A stretch of 64,000 nucleotides of DNA from the NCBI GenBank assembly GCA_902651635.1, contig CACRSC010000030.1:8223-72222 (forward strand), written 5' to 3'. How positions within the stretch are numbered: the first letter of the stretch is position 1; each line of letters begins with the position of its first letter. The DNA is from Mastigamoeba balamuthi (taxonomy: Eukaryota > Evosea > Mastigamoebida > Mastigamoebidae). The position numbers and the translations under genes were made by a program. Below the pieces are notes generated by a model. The model saw nothing but the letters and a program-made list of their open reading frames with translations, was not told the origin of the DNA and ran no database searches. Of the stretch, positions 43,993-55,934 are shown in pieces.

Positions 43993-46777
43993 GCGCTCTC
44001 GCCAACGGCCGGCGCCGCTGCTGCGGGGTGCCATGCGCCCTGCTGGCCACGGCTGCTGCGGGGGCTCCGGGTGCTGCTGCGCGTGCTGCACGCTCTGCTG
44101 CAGCGGCCACGGCCTGCCGCTGGCATGCGTGGTTGGGTGCATTGCGGTGAGCGCTGGGCCCGGGCGCAGGACAGAGCAGCAGAGGCCGCACAGTCAGCAG
44201 TCGCAGCCCCGCCGTGGCATCTGTGGCCGCCGCGGCGCCGCGAGCGATGCACAGCAGGGCAAGGGCCCACGCTCGCTGTCGCCCCCGAGCGCCGGCGGTG
44301 GTGGCTGCAGTGGGCGCAGGGCGCAGGGGGCGCAGCCTGAAGGCACAGCGCGCGGCAGCGGGGGGCACGCCGCACCCGCACGCCCCCGCCGACGCCGCCG
44401 CGCCCCATCCTCATGCGCAGGTGCGCGCCGCCTTGCGCGGCGGCGGGCCAGGCCGCTCCGCTCATCCGCCCCATCGCCCTCCTCCCGAGCTCTGCGGGCT
44501 GTTGCCGCCGTTGCGTCGACAGCGGCAGCGGGGGCCTCGGGCCTCTGGGCTTTGTGTGATGCCCTTGTTGTCGGCAGGCTTTCGATGCCGCCGACTCTCT
44601 ACGGGCCCGCGCTCCTCGACAAGTGCAGAGGCGTCTGCCAACACCGAAACAACAAGCGCTTCCTTTAGCTCCCCGGAAAAGTTTGCGGACCCTGCCGTGC
44701 GGCTTAGCGGGCCCGCTGTGATCCGCGGATGGCTGGAGGCATCCGCGGGCTCCCGGGGGAGCGCCCTGTGGTGTCTGCGCCGTGCTGAGAGGCCTGTGCC
44801 GCGAGCACGGCAAGGATTTCCGTGTTAACAAGCGCTTGTTACGTAAATTGACGTAACAAGCGCTTCCTTTAGCTCCCCGGAAAAGCTTGCAGACCCTGCC
44901 GTGCGGCTCAGCGGGCCCGTCGTGATCCGCGGATGGCGGGAGGCATCCGCGGGCTCCCGAGGGAGCGCCCTGCGGTGTCTGTGCCGCGCTGAGAGGCCTG
45001 CGCCGCGAGCAAGACAAGGATTTCCGTGTTAACAAGCGCTTGTTACGTAAATTGACGTAACAAGCGCTTCCTTTAGCCCAGAAAAGCTTGCGGACCGTGC
45101 TGTGCAGCTCAGCGGGCCCGTCGCGACCCGCGGGTGGTTGAAGGCGTCTGTGGGCTTCTGGGGAGCGCCCTGTGGTGTCGGCGCCGTGCTGAGAGGCCTG
45201 CGTCATGAGCACGGCAGGGAAAACTGGAATAACAAGCACTTTGTCGAATAAATTGATGTCAGGACTCGTGTGTCTGCATTTCACAAGGGCAAAGGGGGCC
45301 TCGGGCTGTGTCCGGTCCTCACACAAGCACGCTGGCCCCTGAGCGCGGACGCCCACGCTGGACAAGGGCTTTGGCACATGTGAGCAGGAGGCTTCAGGGA
45401 GTTTGTGGGCTGACCCCACCACAGGTCCTACACCCCTGATCTCGTCTGATTGTACTGGCTGCTGCTCGCACATCTTGCATAGTGCCTGCAGTTGCCATTC
45501 GCCACAGTGGTGTTTTGGAGGGAGGGCGAGTCTCGCTGCTCCCTATGCCTGCGCACATGCATCTGACACAGGCTTGTTGACAACGGATGTGTGAACAGCC
45601 TGGTAACCTGCCCAATACGCATTTGCAGTAGCCTGTGCTAGTTCCTGCAGGTGAAACTGCTTTAGATGTTCAATGATGGTGCCATGGGCAAGGTCGAGAC
45701 CAAGGCAGAAACGGCCGGCAAGCAGGCAGAGCAGCAGAGGCAGGGGGGCACAGGAGGAGCAGTACATGCCCGAGCTGCAGTGACTTAAGTAGACATAGAC
45801 ACCCGTAAGAGTGTGGCAAGATCAGCACAGGAATGGTGCAAGATGGTTCACTTTCAAGATAACCATCACCAATGCCATCAAAGACTTACATGGTCACTTT
45901 TCCCCTCATCCAGTTAAAATATTTGAAAAATGCCATTCACCCCCCACCAGTACTCTTAACTATCCTGAAGCTAGAAGAGACTAATAGGGCCACCGTGGAG
46001 CTCCCTTCACAACAGCCCCGTTAAGAGTTACAGCCATGAGTGGTACAGCCTGTCGCGAAGGGACCCAAAAAGGGGGTACCCCAAACAGCATTAATCATAC
46101 AATTATTTTTCTCAAGAGTGATCCTGGTGTGAAGGGAACTTGAAAACAGGAAAAAATCACTGCTAAAGAAGAAAAGACAATATGAGCACATAAGAGTACT
46201 CAATGTCATTAATTTAATAATGAAAGGATCTTTGGAAATATGAAATATCTTCGGTTCCCATTCCGCTACCAGTGAGGAATGAGCTCTTTTGAGCCAGGGG
46301 CATTGGGGTAGGGGGGGTTAAGGTGGGTGGTGAGTTTGGGGGGGGCATGCGTGTTGTGGGGCTTGGGGGGGTACGTCCAGGGGCGGTTCTGGGAAAACTG
46401 GTTCCAGTACCGCGTCCTGTTTTTGGTTCATCACTGAATCCATGTATCTGCTGAACAGGCTGATTATTGTGTGGTTGTGGTCATTGTTGGGGGTGTGGCA
46501 GCATTTGATGGCTCTTTTGTGGGTCTTGGCTGGGTTGGTTCTGCTCATTGAACTGTCTGTTGTGGAACGGGTGGTGCTGGGTGGTCCAGCTTGGGGGCTG
46601 TGAAGGATAGTCGTCTCTGGGTTGGCTATTTTGGTGGGACGTGTGTGTCAGGTATCTAATTATATCGCATGTTGCTATCTGTCGGTTCCATGACTGTGAA
46701 AGGTCTGTGGGTTTTTTCTATGGGTTTGTAGTGCTTGGCTGGGCAGGTGATATCCAGGCAGTTGAAGGGGGATTTGG
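43993..46777 (+). repeat. Left arm of the foldback
   Basis: It runs from gcgctctcgcc at the outer end to gggggatttgg at the inner end. The outer 1.8 kb is GC-rich, and the inner kilobase (from about 45780) is AT-rich. Confidence 0.85.
44651..45240 (+). repeat. Three-unit, roughly 204-bp tandem array in the left arm
   Basis: The phrase caagcgcttcctttagc recurs at 44653, 44857 and 45061, exactly 204 bases apart. Between units 1-2 and 2-3 sit hairpins with perfect 15-base stems and a 6-base loop (44830-44865 and 45034-45069; stem aagcgcttgttacgt). The third unit is more diverged. Confidence 0.8.
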
Positions 46778-47280
46778 AACTGTCACTTTTGCGACACTTT
46801 GAAAGTATCACTTACAACTTCCTTGATAGTAATGTGAAAGCAATACATTAAGAAGTAGCACAAGCACAGCTTTTTCAAAAGTGTTACTTCTTCACCTTTT
46901 TGGAATTGTCGCTTTCGCGACACTTATGGAATGCCATATTCATGATATTTGGAACTGTTGCTTTCGCGACACTTTGAAAGTATCACTTACAACTTCCTTG
47001 AAAGTGTGGTGAAAGCGACACAAGCACAGCTTTTTAAAAAGTGTTACTTCTGTACCATTTTGGAATTGTCGCTTTCACGATACTTTTGAAATGTCATTTC
47101 GCGACACTTTGATAATATTACTTAACCTTTTTGAAAGTGTTACAAAAGCAACACTTTGTGAAGCAGTACAAGCACAGCTTTTTCAAAAGTGTTACTTCTT
47201 CACCTTTTTGGAATTGTAGCTTTCGCAACACTTTTGAAATGGTATATTCATGGTATTTGGAACTGCTACTTTAGTCTCTT
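46776..47280 (+). repeat. Roughly 175-bp satellite, about 2.7 copies
   Basis: Units starting at 46776, 46951 and about 47093 share ggaactgt, cgacactttgaaagtatcac, caagcacagcttttt and aaagtgttacttct. Hairpins of the form tgtcgc-tttc-gcgaca occur within each unit. Confidence 0.7.
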
Positions 47281-48770
47281 TTATGAAAGTATCACATTTT
47301 TACTGCATACTAATGAAATGATACGTTTTTTATCATTGGAAGCTCATGCTCAGATATGTTTCACAGTGAAACTAACATATTTTGTCACAGTATCATTTCT
47401 GTCAATTTTCTTGTTTGTTGATTTTCCTTTTAAGTACTTGTGACATTTCCAAGCTGTTCATTACTACATTTCGAAGGGTGGAAGTGTGTACTTACAATAT
47501 GTGTTTAGTGAACTACATTACATAATTGTGTTCACTATAATATGGAAAGCAGAAGAGGCTATGTCCATTACTGCCTCTGAAAGTGGCTTAGAGTTCATTT
47601 TTAATTTTCTTTGATAAATAATAAACTAATGATTTTTCTTGGAAGAGGCTGGTTAAAGAGCAAACAGAACAAAGTCTGGCAGAGGTACAATTTTCCAGAA
47701 ATACTATTTATTAAATTTGCGCAAATCAAGACCAAACAGAAAACAGCAAGAGCAAAGAGAGTAAGATGAGTAAGTCTAGTAAAGAGTGAAGAAAGACTAC
47801 TTAAGTAGCTCAGATACACCGACCAGACAGTGTTTGTTTATCTTACATTTTTCTCATAAGTTTTTCAGACAAATTCAGAGCTCTACAGAAGATAGATCAC
47901 CTGTTAAGCAATCCCGGTCCTTAGCCAAGATATTTCCTCCAGCAAAGACTAAGACTGTCCAAACCTTATCTGTCAAGATAATAGTCTCTGTGCCAACAAA
48001 CAGATCAGAACACTTAATACTTAAAAAGAAGCACTAAGCCTAAGATAAAAATGCAATGCCTCTTCTCATCTCTTATTCACATCTGTCAACTGAAAGCAAT
48101 AATAGTTCACTGACTCACAAATTGTGGTCGGATAATGCAGTTCATATGTTTAGATTGCTCTGTTTAGTCTTATTTTACCAATTTATAAAACGTATTTTAT
48201 TAGTTATTTTTCATAATTTTTCAACCATACTTTGTCTTAGTTTTTCTCAATTTTATGACTTGTCGTTCTAAAACGACATTTCACTTTCGCTTTTTTTCAA
48301 AATGTCGTTTTAAAACGACATTTTCACCTTTTAGTGTTTTTCATGAAACTGGTAAAATGGTACGTTTGGCTGCAAAGACATATCTGTTATACAGAAGATG
48401 AAGCAGCAGTCCACCAGGCAAGGCAGTCCAGCTCAATAAGGAAGAACAGCTAGCCAAAAAAGCACACCAACCAAATGTGCATATCCTTCCAGAAGTACAG
48501 CCCTTGAAGTAGCATTCCCTTCCTCTTTAGAGCTCAGAACCAAAGATCCTTTCATTGGGTACATGCCCAATCCAACAAAATTCAAAGTTGCAATCCCTAT
48601 GCACTATACACTAGCTTATGATGCCTGGGCTAAGAATCAATAATCAGAACAACAACAACAAATACAGAAGGAGTGGGTTGCCACCACATGCGACTGGCTC
48701 GATGACATGAGTCACAGAGACAATCAATTGGCATATGAAGCAGAAAAAAGACAAATACCAGGAGATACCC
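46778..48770. other. AT-rich centre of the foldback
   Basis: This unpaired spacer has no intact gene. It contains the satellite at 46776-47280, short decayed-looking coding patches (for example about 48640-48770) and the palindromes at 48261-48324. Origin is unknown. Confidence 0.6.
48299..48324. repeat. Perfect 26-bp palindrome
   Basis: Centred on tgtcgttttaaaacgaca and extended by four A and four T. A near copy with one change is at 48261-48278. Confidence 0.6.
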
Positions 48771-51549
48771 CCAAATCCCCCTTCAACTGCCTGGATATCA
48801 CCTGCCCAGCCAAGCACTACAAACCCATAGAAAAAACCCACAGACCTTTCACAGTCATGGAACCGACAGATAGCAACATGCGATATAATTAGATACCTGA
48901 CACACACGTCCCACCAAAATAGCCAACCCAGAGACGACTATCCTTCACAGCCCCCAAGCTGGACCACCCAGCACCACCCGTTCCACAACAGACAGTTCAA
49001 TGAGCAGAACCAACCCAGCCAAGACCCACAAAAGAGCCATCAAATGCTGCCACACCCCCAACAATGACCACAACCACACAATAATCAGCCTGTTCAGCAG
49101 ATACATGGATTCAGTGATGAACCAAAAACAGGACGCGGTACTGGAACCAGTTTTCCCAGAACCGCCCCTGGACGTACCCCCCCAAGCCCCACAACACGCA
49201 TGCCCCCCCCAAACTCACCACCCACCTTAACCCCCCCTACCCCAATGCCCCTGGCTCAAAAGAGCTCATTCCTCACTGGTAGCGGAATGGGAACCGAAGA
49301 TATTTCATATTTCCAAAGATCCTTTCATTATTAAATTAATGACATTGAGTACTCTTATGTGCTCATATTGTCTTTTCTTCTTTAGCAGTGATTTTTTCCT
49401 GTTTTCAAGTTCCCTTCACACCAGGATCACTCTTGAGAAAAATAATTGTATGATTAATGCTGTTTGGGGTACCCCCTTTTTGGGTCCCTTCGCGACAGGC
49501 TGTACCACTCATGGCTGTAACTCTTAACGGGGCTGTTGTGAAGGGAGCTCCACGGTGGCCCTATTAGTCTCTTCTAGCTTCAGGATAGTTAAGAGTACTG
49601 GTGGGGGGTGAATGGCATTTTTCAAATATTTTAACTGGATGAGGGGAAAAGTGACCATGTAAGTCTTTGATGGCATTGGTGATGGTTATCTTGAAAGTGA
49701 ACCATCTTGCACCATTCCTGTGCTGATCTTGCCACACTCTTACGGGTGTCTATGTCTACTTAAGTCACTGCAGCTCGGGCATGTACTGCTCCTCCTGTGC
49801 CCCCCTGCCTCTGCTGCTCTGCCTGCTTGCCGGCCGTTTCTGCCTTGGTCTCGACCTTGCCCATGGCACCATCATTGAACATCTAAAGCAGTTTCACCTG
49901 CAGGAACTAGCACAGGCTACTGCAAATGCGTATTGGGCAGGTTACCAGGCTGTTCACACATCCGTTGTCAACAAGCCTGTGTCAGATGCATGTGCGCAGG
50001 CATAGGGAGCAGCGAGACTCGCCCTCCCTCCAAAACACCACTGTGGCGAATGGCAACTGCAGGCACTATGCAAGATGTGCGAGCAGCAGCCAGTACAATC
50101 AGACGAGATCAGGGGTGTAGGACCTGTGGTGGGGTCAGCCCACAAACTCCCTGAAGCCTCCTGCTCACATGTGCCAAAGCCCTTGTCCAGCGTGGGCGTC
50201 CGCGCTCAGGGGCCAGCGTGCTTGTGTGAGGACCGGACACAGCCCGAGGCCCCCTTTGCCCTTGTGAAATGCAGACACACGAGTCCTGACATCAATTTAT
50301 TCGACAAAGTGCTTGTTATTCCAGTTTTCCCTGCCGTGCTCATGACGCAGGCCTCTCAGCACGGCGCCGACACCACAGGGCGCTCCCCAGAAGCCCACAG
50401 ACGCCTTCAACCACCCGCGGGTCGCGACGGGCCCGCTGAGCTGCACAGCACGGTCCGCAAGCTTTTCTGGGCTAAAGGAAGCGCTTGTTACGTCAATTTA
50501 CGTAACAAGCGCTTGTTAACACGGAAATCCTTGTCTTGCTCGCGGCGCAGGCCTCTCAGCGCGGCACAGACACCGCAGGGCGCTCCCTCGGGAGCCCGCG
50601 GATGCCTCCCGCCATCCGCGGATCACGACGGGCCCGCTGAGCCGCACGGCAGGGTCTGCAAGCTTTTCCGGGGAGCTAAAGGAAGCGCTTGTTACGTCAA
50701 TTTACGTAACAAGCGCTTGTTAACACGGAAATCCTTGCCGTGCTCGCGGCACAGGCCTCTCAGCACGGCGCAGACACCACAGGGCGCTCCCCCGGGAGCC
50801 CGCGGATGCCTCCAGCCATCCGCGGATCACAGCGGGCCCGCTAAGCCGCACGGCAGGGTCCGCAAACTTTTCCGGGGAGCTAAAGGAAGCGCTTGTTGTT
50901 TCGGTGTTGGCAGACGCCTCTGCACTTGTCGAGGAGCGCGGGCCCGTAGAGAGTCGGCGGCATCGAAAGCCTGCCGACAACAAGGGCATCACACAAAGCC
51001 CAGAGGCCCGAGGCCCCCGCTGCCGCTGTCGACGCAACGGCGGCAACAGCCCGCAGAGCTCGGGAGGAGGGCGATGGGGCGGATGAGCGGAGCGGCCTGG
51101 CCCGCCGCCGCGCAAGGCGGCGCGCACCTGCGCATGAGGATGGGGCGCGGCGGCGTCGGCGGGGGCGTGCGGGTGCGGCGTGCCCCCCGCTGCCGCGCGC
51201 TGTGCCTTCAGGCTGCGCCCCCTGCGCCCTGCGCCCACTGCAGCCACCACCGCCGGCGCTCGGGGGCGACAGCGAGCGTGGGCCCTTGCCCTGCTGTGCA
51301 TCGCTCGCGGCGCCGCGGCGGCCACAGATGCCACGGCGGGGCTGCGACTGCTGACTGTGCGGCCTCTGCTGCTCTGTCCTGCGCCCGGGCCCAGCGCTCA
51401 CCGCAATGCACCCAACCACGCATGCCAGCGGCAGGCCGTGGCCGCTGCAGCAGAGCGTGCAGCACGCGCAGCAGCACCCGGAGCCCCCGCAGCAGCCGTG
51501 GCCAGCAGGGCACCCCCGCAGCAGCGGCGCCGGCCGTTGGCGAGAGCGC
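48771..51549 (-). repeat. Right arm of the foldback
   Basis: Inverted copy of the left arm, beginning ccaaatcccc at 48771 and ending gagagcgc at 51549. Confidence 0.85.
50308..50897 (-). repeat. Three-unit, roughly 204-bp tandem array in the right arm
   Basis: Mirror copy of 44651-45240, with hairpins at 50479-50514 and 50683-50718. Confidence 0.8.
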
Positions 51550-52040
51550 TGCTCCCACGCATGCACACAAGTGCCCTCTTTGTCCACAGTTTCTCACAAA
51601 CGCACGCATGGCCTCTCAGTGGGGGTGCGGGAACAAAGAAATTCTGAGCACGTGGTGTTTGTTTTTGAGAGACCGCAGACACTGTCTACTGGTCAGAAGG
51701 GCACCGATGACGCAGCTGCTCGCAGAGGGGGCGCAGGTTCTCGCCAGTCACGTGAAGACTCGAGCTGCGGGTACACATTGTGGGCGGACCCAGGTGGGCT
51801 ACATCAATACGAGGTGCGGCGCTGGGCGAGGAGCACGGGAGACACCCGTGTGTCCCACAGGTAAACGTGGGCAGCCACAGGAGTGGCTGTTGTACACGTG
51901 GTGCTCACGGTGGCACTCGGGCACTAGGAGGGCCTGTACTGCGGGCTCGGTGGAGGAGAGACAGAGAAAGACATTCCTCGAGGCCGGTGACGTCATGACA
52001 CTGGAGTCATCTCAGGGCTTATGTTCTAGTGGACCTCCGT
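51550..52040. other. Flank right of the foldback, no gene assigned
   Basis: Open in one plus frame by chance continuity with the right arm; no recognisable protein motif. Confidence 0.4.
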
Positions 52041-52044
52041 GGTG

Positions 52045-52690
52045 CTTGGGGCGTGCAAGTGCGACATCCGCTCTGAGGAGTGCGTGCTGCTTGCTGTACA
52101 GCCGCCTCATGGACACAGTCGCATCGCAGTTCCTCGCCCTGTACAACCTTCTGGCCCTCCTCCCTCAGCTCCTCGCCTTCGACCTCGGCATCTCCCTCGT
52201 GCTCTGTGCTGTCGCCGCCCTCACAATGTTTCGTTCATCATATTTCTCTCGAGCATCTGCACTCAGCCATTTGTTGCTCTGGTGCAGAGCCAAGATGGTA
52301 CCCACGCAGCAGCTCGCCAGCAAGCAGTGGAGCGTGTGGGGCACCACACGGGCATCGCTCAAAGCGCTGCTCGGCGTGGTAGCAAGCTCATCGATGCCGC
52401 CCTCACAGCCCACTTCTTGCTGGCGGGCTGCCTTCTTCGTAGGCGCCATCTCGGCGCTGCTCCAGAGAAACACAATCGGGCGAGTGCAGCCGGAGAGGAA
52501 TACACTGGACGCACTGATGGCGGCAACGGCACCGAGTACGAGGACGGTGTCGATACCGAAGGCCGAGGAGCTGGGGCAGGGCCTGAAGGTGTACATGACG
52601 AGGAGCTGTGACGGTGTCCATGAGGCGGCTGTAGAGCAGCACGCATTCCTCACAGCGGATGTCGCACTTGCGGGCCCACGGGAGGCACGA
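52045..52690. repeat. Diverged inverted pair of membrane-protein-like fragments
   Basis: Two copies of about 310 bases face each other around about 52365. The plus copy encodes LLYSRLMDTVASQFLAL, then LLAFDLGISLVLCAVAAL. The minus copy encodes ECVLLYSRLMDTV, and in another frame FGIDTVLVLGAVAAISA. Both have a hydrophobic helix after the shared YSRLMDTV. Identity is roughly three quarters by eye, so this inversion is older than the large foldback. At least one copy is a pseudogene. Confidence 0.6.
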
Positions 52691-52699
52691 GTGCAGACC

Positions 52700-53067
52700 C
52701 GAGAGCACACGGAGGTAATTGTGGCCGACGTGGAACCTTGGCTGGAGTGGCTGGCGGTGACGCTTTGTTTGCTCTGGCGTTTTTCATAAATGAGAGTATG
52801 GACTGTGCCGCGGGCTTCAAAAAAAGAGCACATATTCTCGTTCGCATTCAATTGAGAAGCTGACGTTTTTCAATGTTAAATGTCAACCGAATGGCATGCT
52901 ATGGCTCCCTTCGGGCCCTCATTCTTGGCGCCCAGGGTACCCTGCCGGAAGCAGCGCAGAGTGCGAGCGTGATCCCGAGCTTGTCAACAACAACAGTGGC
53001 GTTGTGGCACTCTGGTACTCTGGTACTCCTACGAGGGGCGGCCGAGGGCTATTGCCGTTGGCCACAA
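52700..53067. other. 3' flank of the kinase gene
   Basis: No gene is seen; short frames only. Confidence 0.45.
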
Positions 53068-55910
53068 CTACACGGACATGCGCTCGAAGAGCCCGCGCAG
53101 CTCGTCCCGCAGGATGCCGCGGACCTGCTCTCTGATCATCTCCTCTGCTCGGGCCTCGAGCTCCTCCCTCATCCTGTGCAGCGCCGCCTGCTCCTGCTGC
53201 TGCGCCTGCTGCTGCTGCTGCTCCGCCTGCTGCTGCGCCTGCTGCTGGTGCTGGTGCTGGTGGTGCTGGTGCTGCTGCGGGGCCGCGCCGGGCGGCGACG
53301 GCGACTTGGGGGGCGACGAGTGCGAGTAGGGCAGCACGATGCCGGCGGCGAGGGTGCTGCTGGTCTGCGCGCGGGCCATGTAGGCCACCTCGGCGGCGAG
53401 CTCGGACCTGAGCACGTCCCTGGCGGCGGGGGCCTCCTCCGCGATGACCCTGCGCGCGCTCTGCAGCTCCTGGCGGACCACCTCGAGCAGCTCCTCGCGC
53501 ATCTTGGCCGAGCGCGTCGCAGAGCTCAGGTGCGACGCCGGCGGCGCCGAGCGGTGGTCGCGGGGCTCGCGCGGCTCCTTGGCCTGCGTGTGCCGCTCGG
53601 CCAGCGCCGCCAGCAGCCCCGGGTGCGTGTGCACCGCGCTGGCCACGCGCTCGTCGACGGCGTCTGCGATGGTCGTCTTGAACGCGAACATCTCGCGCCG
53701 CACCTGCGCGCTCACCTCGGAGCGCAGCGCCTCGATGCTCCGCCGCAGCGCCGCCATGTCGCTCTGCAGCGTCGCCACCTCCTCGCGGCTCGCCGCCGCC
53801 GCCGCGGCCCTCGCGTGCGCCACCTGCGCGGCCCTCGCGCCGCCCCGCTGCGCCCCCAGCTCGGGGCTGCGCGGCGTCAGCTGCAGCGCCGGCGGCAGCA
53901 GCACCGCCGCGCTGGGCGTCGAGTTGCGCTTGAACGCCAGCGGCTGCGGCTGGCGCTCGCCCCTGCGCTGCTCCTGCTGGCCGTCCTCCTGCGCGTGCTG
54001 CTGCTGCTTCTGGTGCCGCTGGTGCTGCAGCGCAGAGGCCGAGGCGTCCGAGACGGAGCCCACAGACTCGCTGTGCGAGCGCGGGCCGTGCTTCTTCCTC
54101 TCGCCCGCGCTGTCCGCGGCGTCCGAGGCCTCGTCGGCGTAGGCGGTGTTCCCGAGGCTCTTGGACCTCCGGATCTCCGCAGACGTCCGCGCAGACGCCG
54201 CCCCGCGCCGCCTGGCCGCCGCCTTGGCCGCCTTGCCGTGCGCCTGCGGCGTCGACTCGAGCCGCTGCAGCTCGGGCGTCTGCTGCTCCTCCTGCGCCTC
54301 CTGCCGCTGCTGCTCCGCCCGCTCGCCCGCAGCCGCCGCCTCCGCCTCGCCCTCGGCCTCGCCCGCGGCGCCGCCGCCGCCGTCGCCCGTGTCGAGCAGC
54401 TCCACCTGCAGGCGCGAGCGCAGGCTGATGTGCAGCTGCTGCGAGGGCGGCGACATCAGCGAGCACTCGCTCTCCGAGTCGAGCGAGTCCGACCCGGGCG
54501 TCTTGCGGTCCCGCTGCGACTGCATGTCGAGCAGGTCCGCCAGGCTGTCCGTCGTCGACGGGTCTGCGCGAGGCCCGAGGTGGGCTGTGAGACTCGCCCC
54601 GGGAATGCCGAGAGAGTGGGCTCCGCTGCACTTACCTCCCTCGGCCGCCGACGCGTTGCTGGCCGCCAGCGCCAGCGCCGGGTACGAGCTCGCGACCTGC
54701 GACGGCCCGCTGCCCGTCTTGCGCGCCTTGGCGACCTGCTCCGCGAGCGGCCTCATGATGCTGGGCACCTGCCCGAACACCGCCACGATGAACGGCAGCT
54801 GCGCGCGCCCCCGCGAGCTGTGTCAGCGCAGGGGAGACGGGAGGGGCCGCATGGGAGAGGACGCAGCAGCAGCAGCGAGGCAGTGGGGAGCGAGCGCACG
54901 CCGATGAGGTCGGGGGCGTTGGGCCTGTAGTCGGGGTCGGCCATGAGGCACCGCCCCACAAACTCCCTGAAGCTCCTGCTCATCGCCGGCGTACCGCCCC
55001 GCTCCGGCGCCGCCGCCGCCGCCGCCGCGAGCGCCGTGGCCGCCGGGGCCGCAGGCGTCGCAGCCGCCGGGGCGGGCGCGGGGGCGGCGGGGCTCTGCTG
55101 GGGGGCGTAGCGCTCGAGCATGCTCTGCGTGGGCGAGCGGCCCTCGGCGAGCTCGACGGCGGTGACGCCCAGGGCCCAGATGTCGGCCTTCTTGACGGCG
55201 GCGACGGTGGCCTGGCGCGGCGAGTTGCGGGCCTTCTGGGCGGCGGCCTCGGGGGGCGTCCAGGGGCTGGCGCACCTGCGCGAGGGCCTGCTGGCGGGGA
55301 GGCTGCGCTGGAGCGCCTCCTGGAGCCCCCAGTCGGCGAGCTTCACCTCGAGGTCGCGCGTCAGGAGGATGTTCGACGCCCGCAGGTCCAGGTGCGCGAT
55401 GCCCTGCGCGTGCAGCACCGCCAGCCCGCGCAGCGCCCCGTCGACGGCTGCCGCGATCTCGCGCTCCGAGAGCGGCCGCCCGCAGACGCGCATGCAGTCG
55501 CGCAGCGACCCGAACGCGGCCCACTCGTTGGCGATCCACACGCGCTTGTCGTGCGCGCAGGCGCCGAGGTAGGCGGCGATGTTGGGCCCGCGCACGCGCG
55601 TCAGCACGCGCACCTCGCGCTCGACGGCCGCCAGCCCCGACTCGGCGATGCAGACCGACTTGACCGCCGCCCACTCCTCGCTGCTCTCGCCCACCAGCGC
55701 GCGCGCCTTGAAGACGGCGCCCAGCACGCCCTCGCCCACGCGCTCGGCCAGGTCGTACGCGCGCCCGGGGACGCCGTTCCAGACGCTCGCCGAGACGGGC
55801 GCGGGCAGCAGCGGCGGCTTCGCGTGCGCGGCCGCGGGGGCCGAGGCCGCTGCGGGCTGCGGCAGCGGGAACGAGGCCTGGCAGATGGGCGAGGGCGGCG
55901 ACTGCCGCAT
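53068..55910 (-). CDS. Ste20/GCK-like protein kinase with a long Q/A/S-rich C-terminal region
   Basis: Exons 55910-54900, 54798-54636 and 54563-53068 join in frame to give 889 residues. The kinase domain is near residues 50-340: P-loop GEGVLGAVF, Lys in WAAVKSV, helix-C Glu in VEREVRVL and catalytic loop HLDLRASNILL. The metal loop is ADWG in place of DFG, followed by a PPEA segment and DIWALGVTAVELAEGRSP, which is typical of Ste20 kinases. The catalytic Asp, the loop Asn and the DWG Asp are all kept, but HRD is HLD and the usual loop Lys is Arg. The rest is low complexity with Ser clusters, a predicted coiled coil (REEVATLQSDMAALRRSIEAL), an H/Q-rich tract and a terminal amphipathic helix (EEMIREQVRGILRDELRGLF). 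The frame is open upstream of the ATG to a possible acceptor near 55924, so 5' exons may exist. Confidence 0.78.
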
Positions 55911-55934
55911 GAGCTCCGCCGCGGCGCCTGCGCG

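Larger units (their letters stand above)
43993..51549. repeat. Giant foldback: two 2.8-kb inverted arms around a 2.0-kb AT-rich centre
   Basis: Positions in the left arm and their complements in the right arm sum to a constant (95548) over more than 2.7 kb. Every open frame of 45.4-46.6 kb reappears, identical in sequence, on the other strand at 49.0-50.15 kb. The only difference I found by eye is a small indel near the outer ends (44030 and 51510). No flanking target duplication is evident. It may be a foldback-type mobile element, a recent palindromic duplication or an assembly or amplification artefact. Confidence 0.85.

Noticed and set aside
43225-44142. A 305-codon minus frame overlapping the ankyrin gene
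   Set aside because: It is antisense to the ankyrin exons 2-3 and then low-complexity Arg/Ser-rich; no motif supports it.
44651-45240. Regularly spaced repeats as a CRISPR-like array
   Set aside because: Repeat and spacer together recur as one 204-bp unit, so there are no unique spacers. The organism is also a eukaryote.
50075-52789. A 904-codon open frame on the plus strand across the right arm
   Set aside because: It runs through the tandem hairpin array, its mirror copy ends at 524 codons when the flank changes, and it has no domain-like composition. It is open because the DNA is GC-rich.
52873-54930. A 685-codon Leu/Arg-rich plus frame
   Set aside because: Antisense shadow of the low-complexity tail of the kinase gene.
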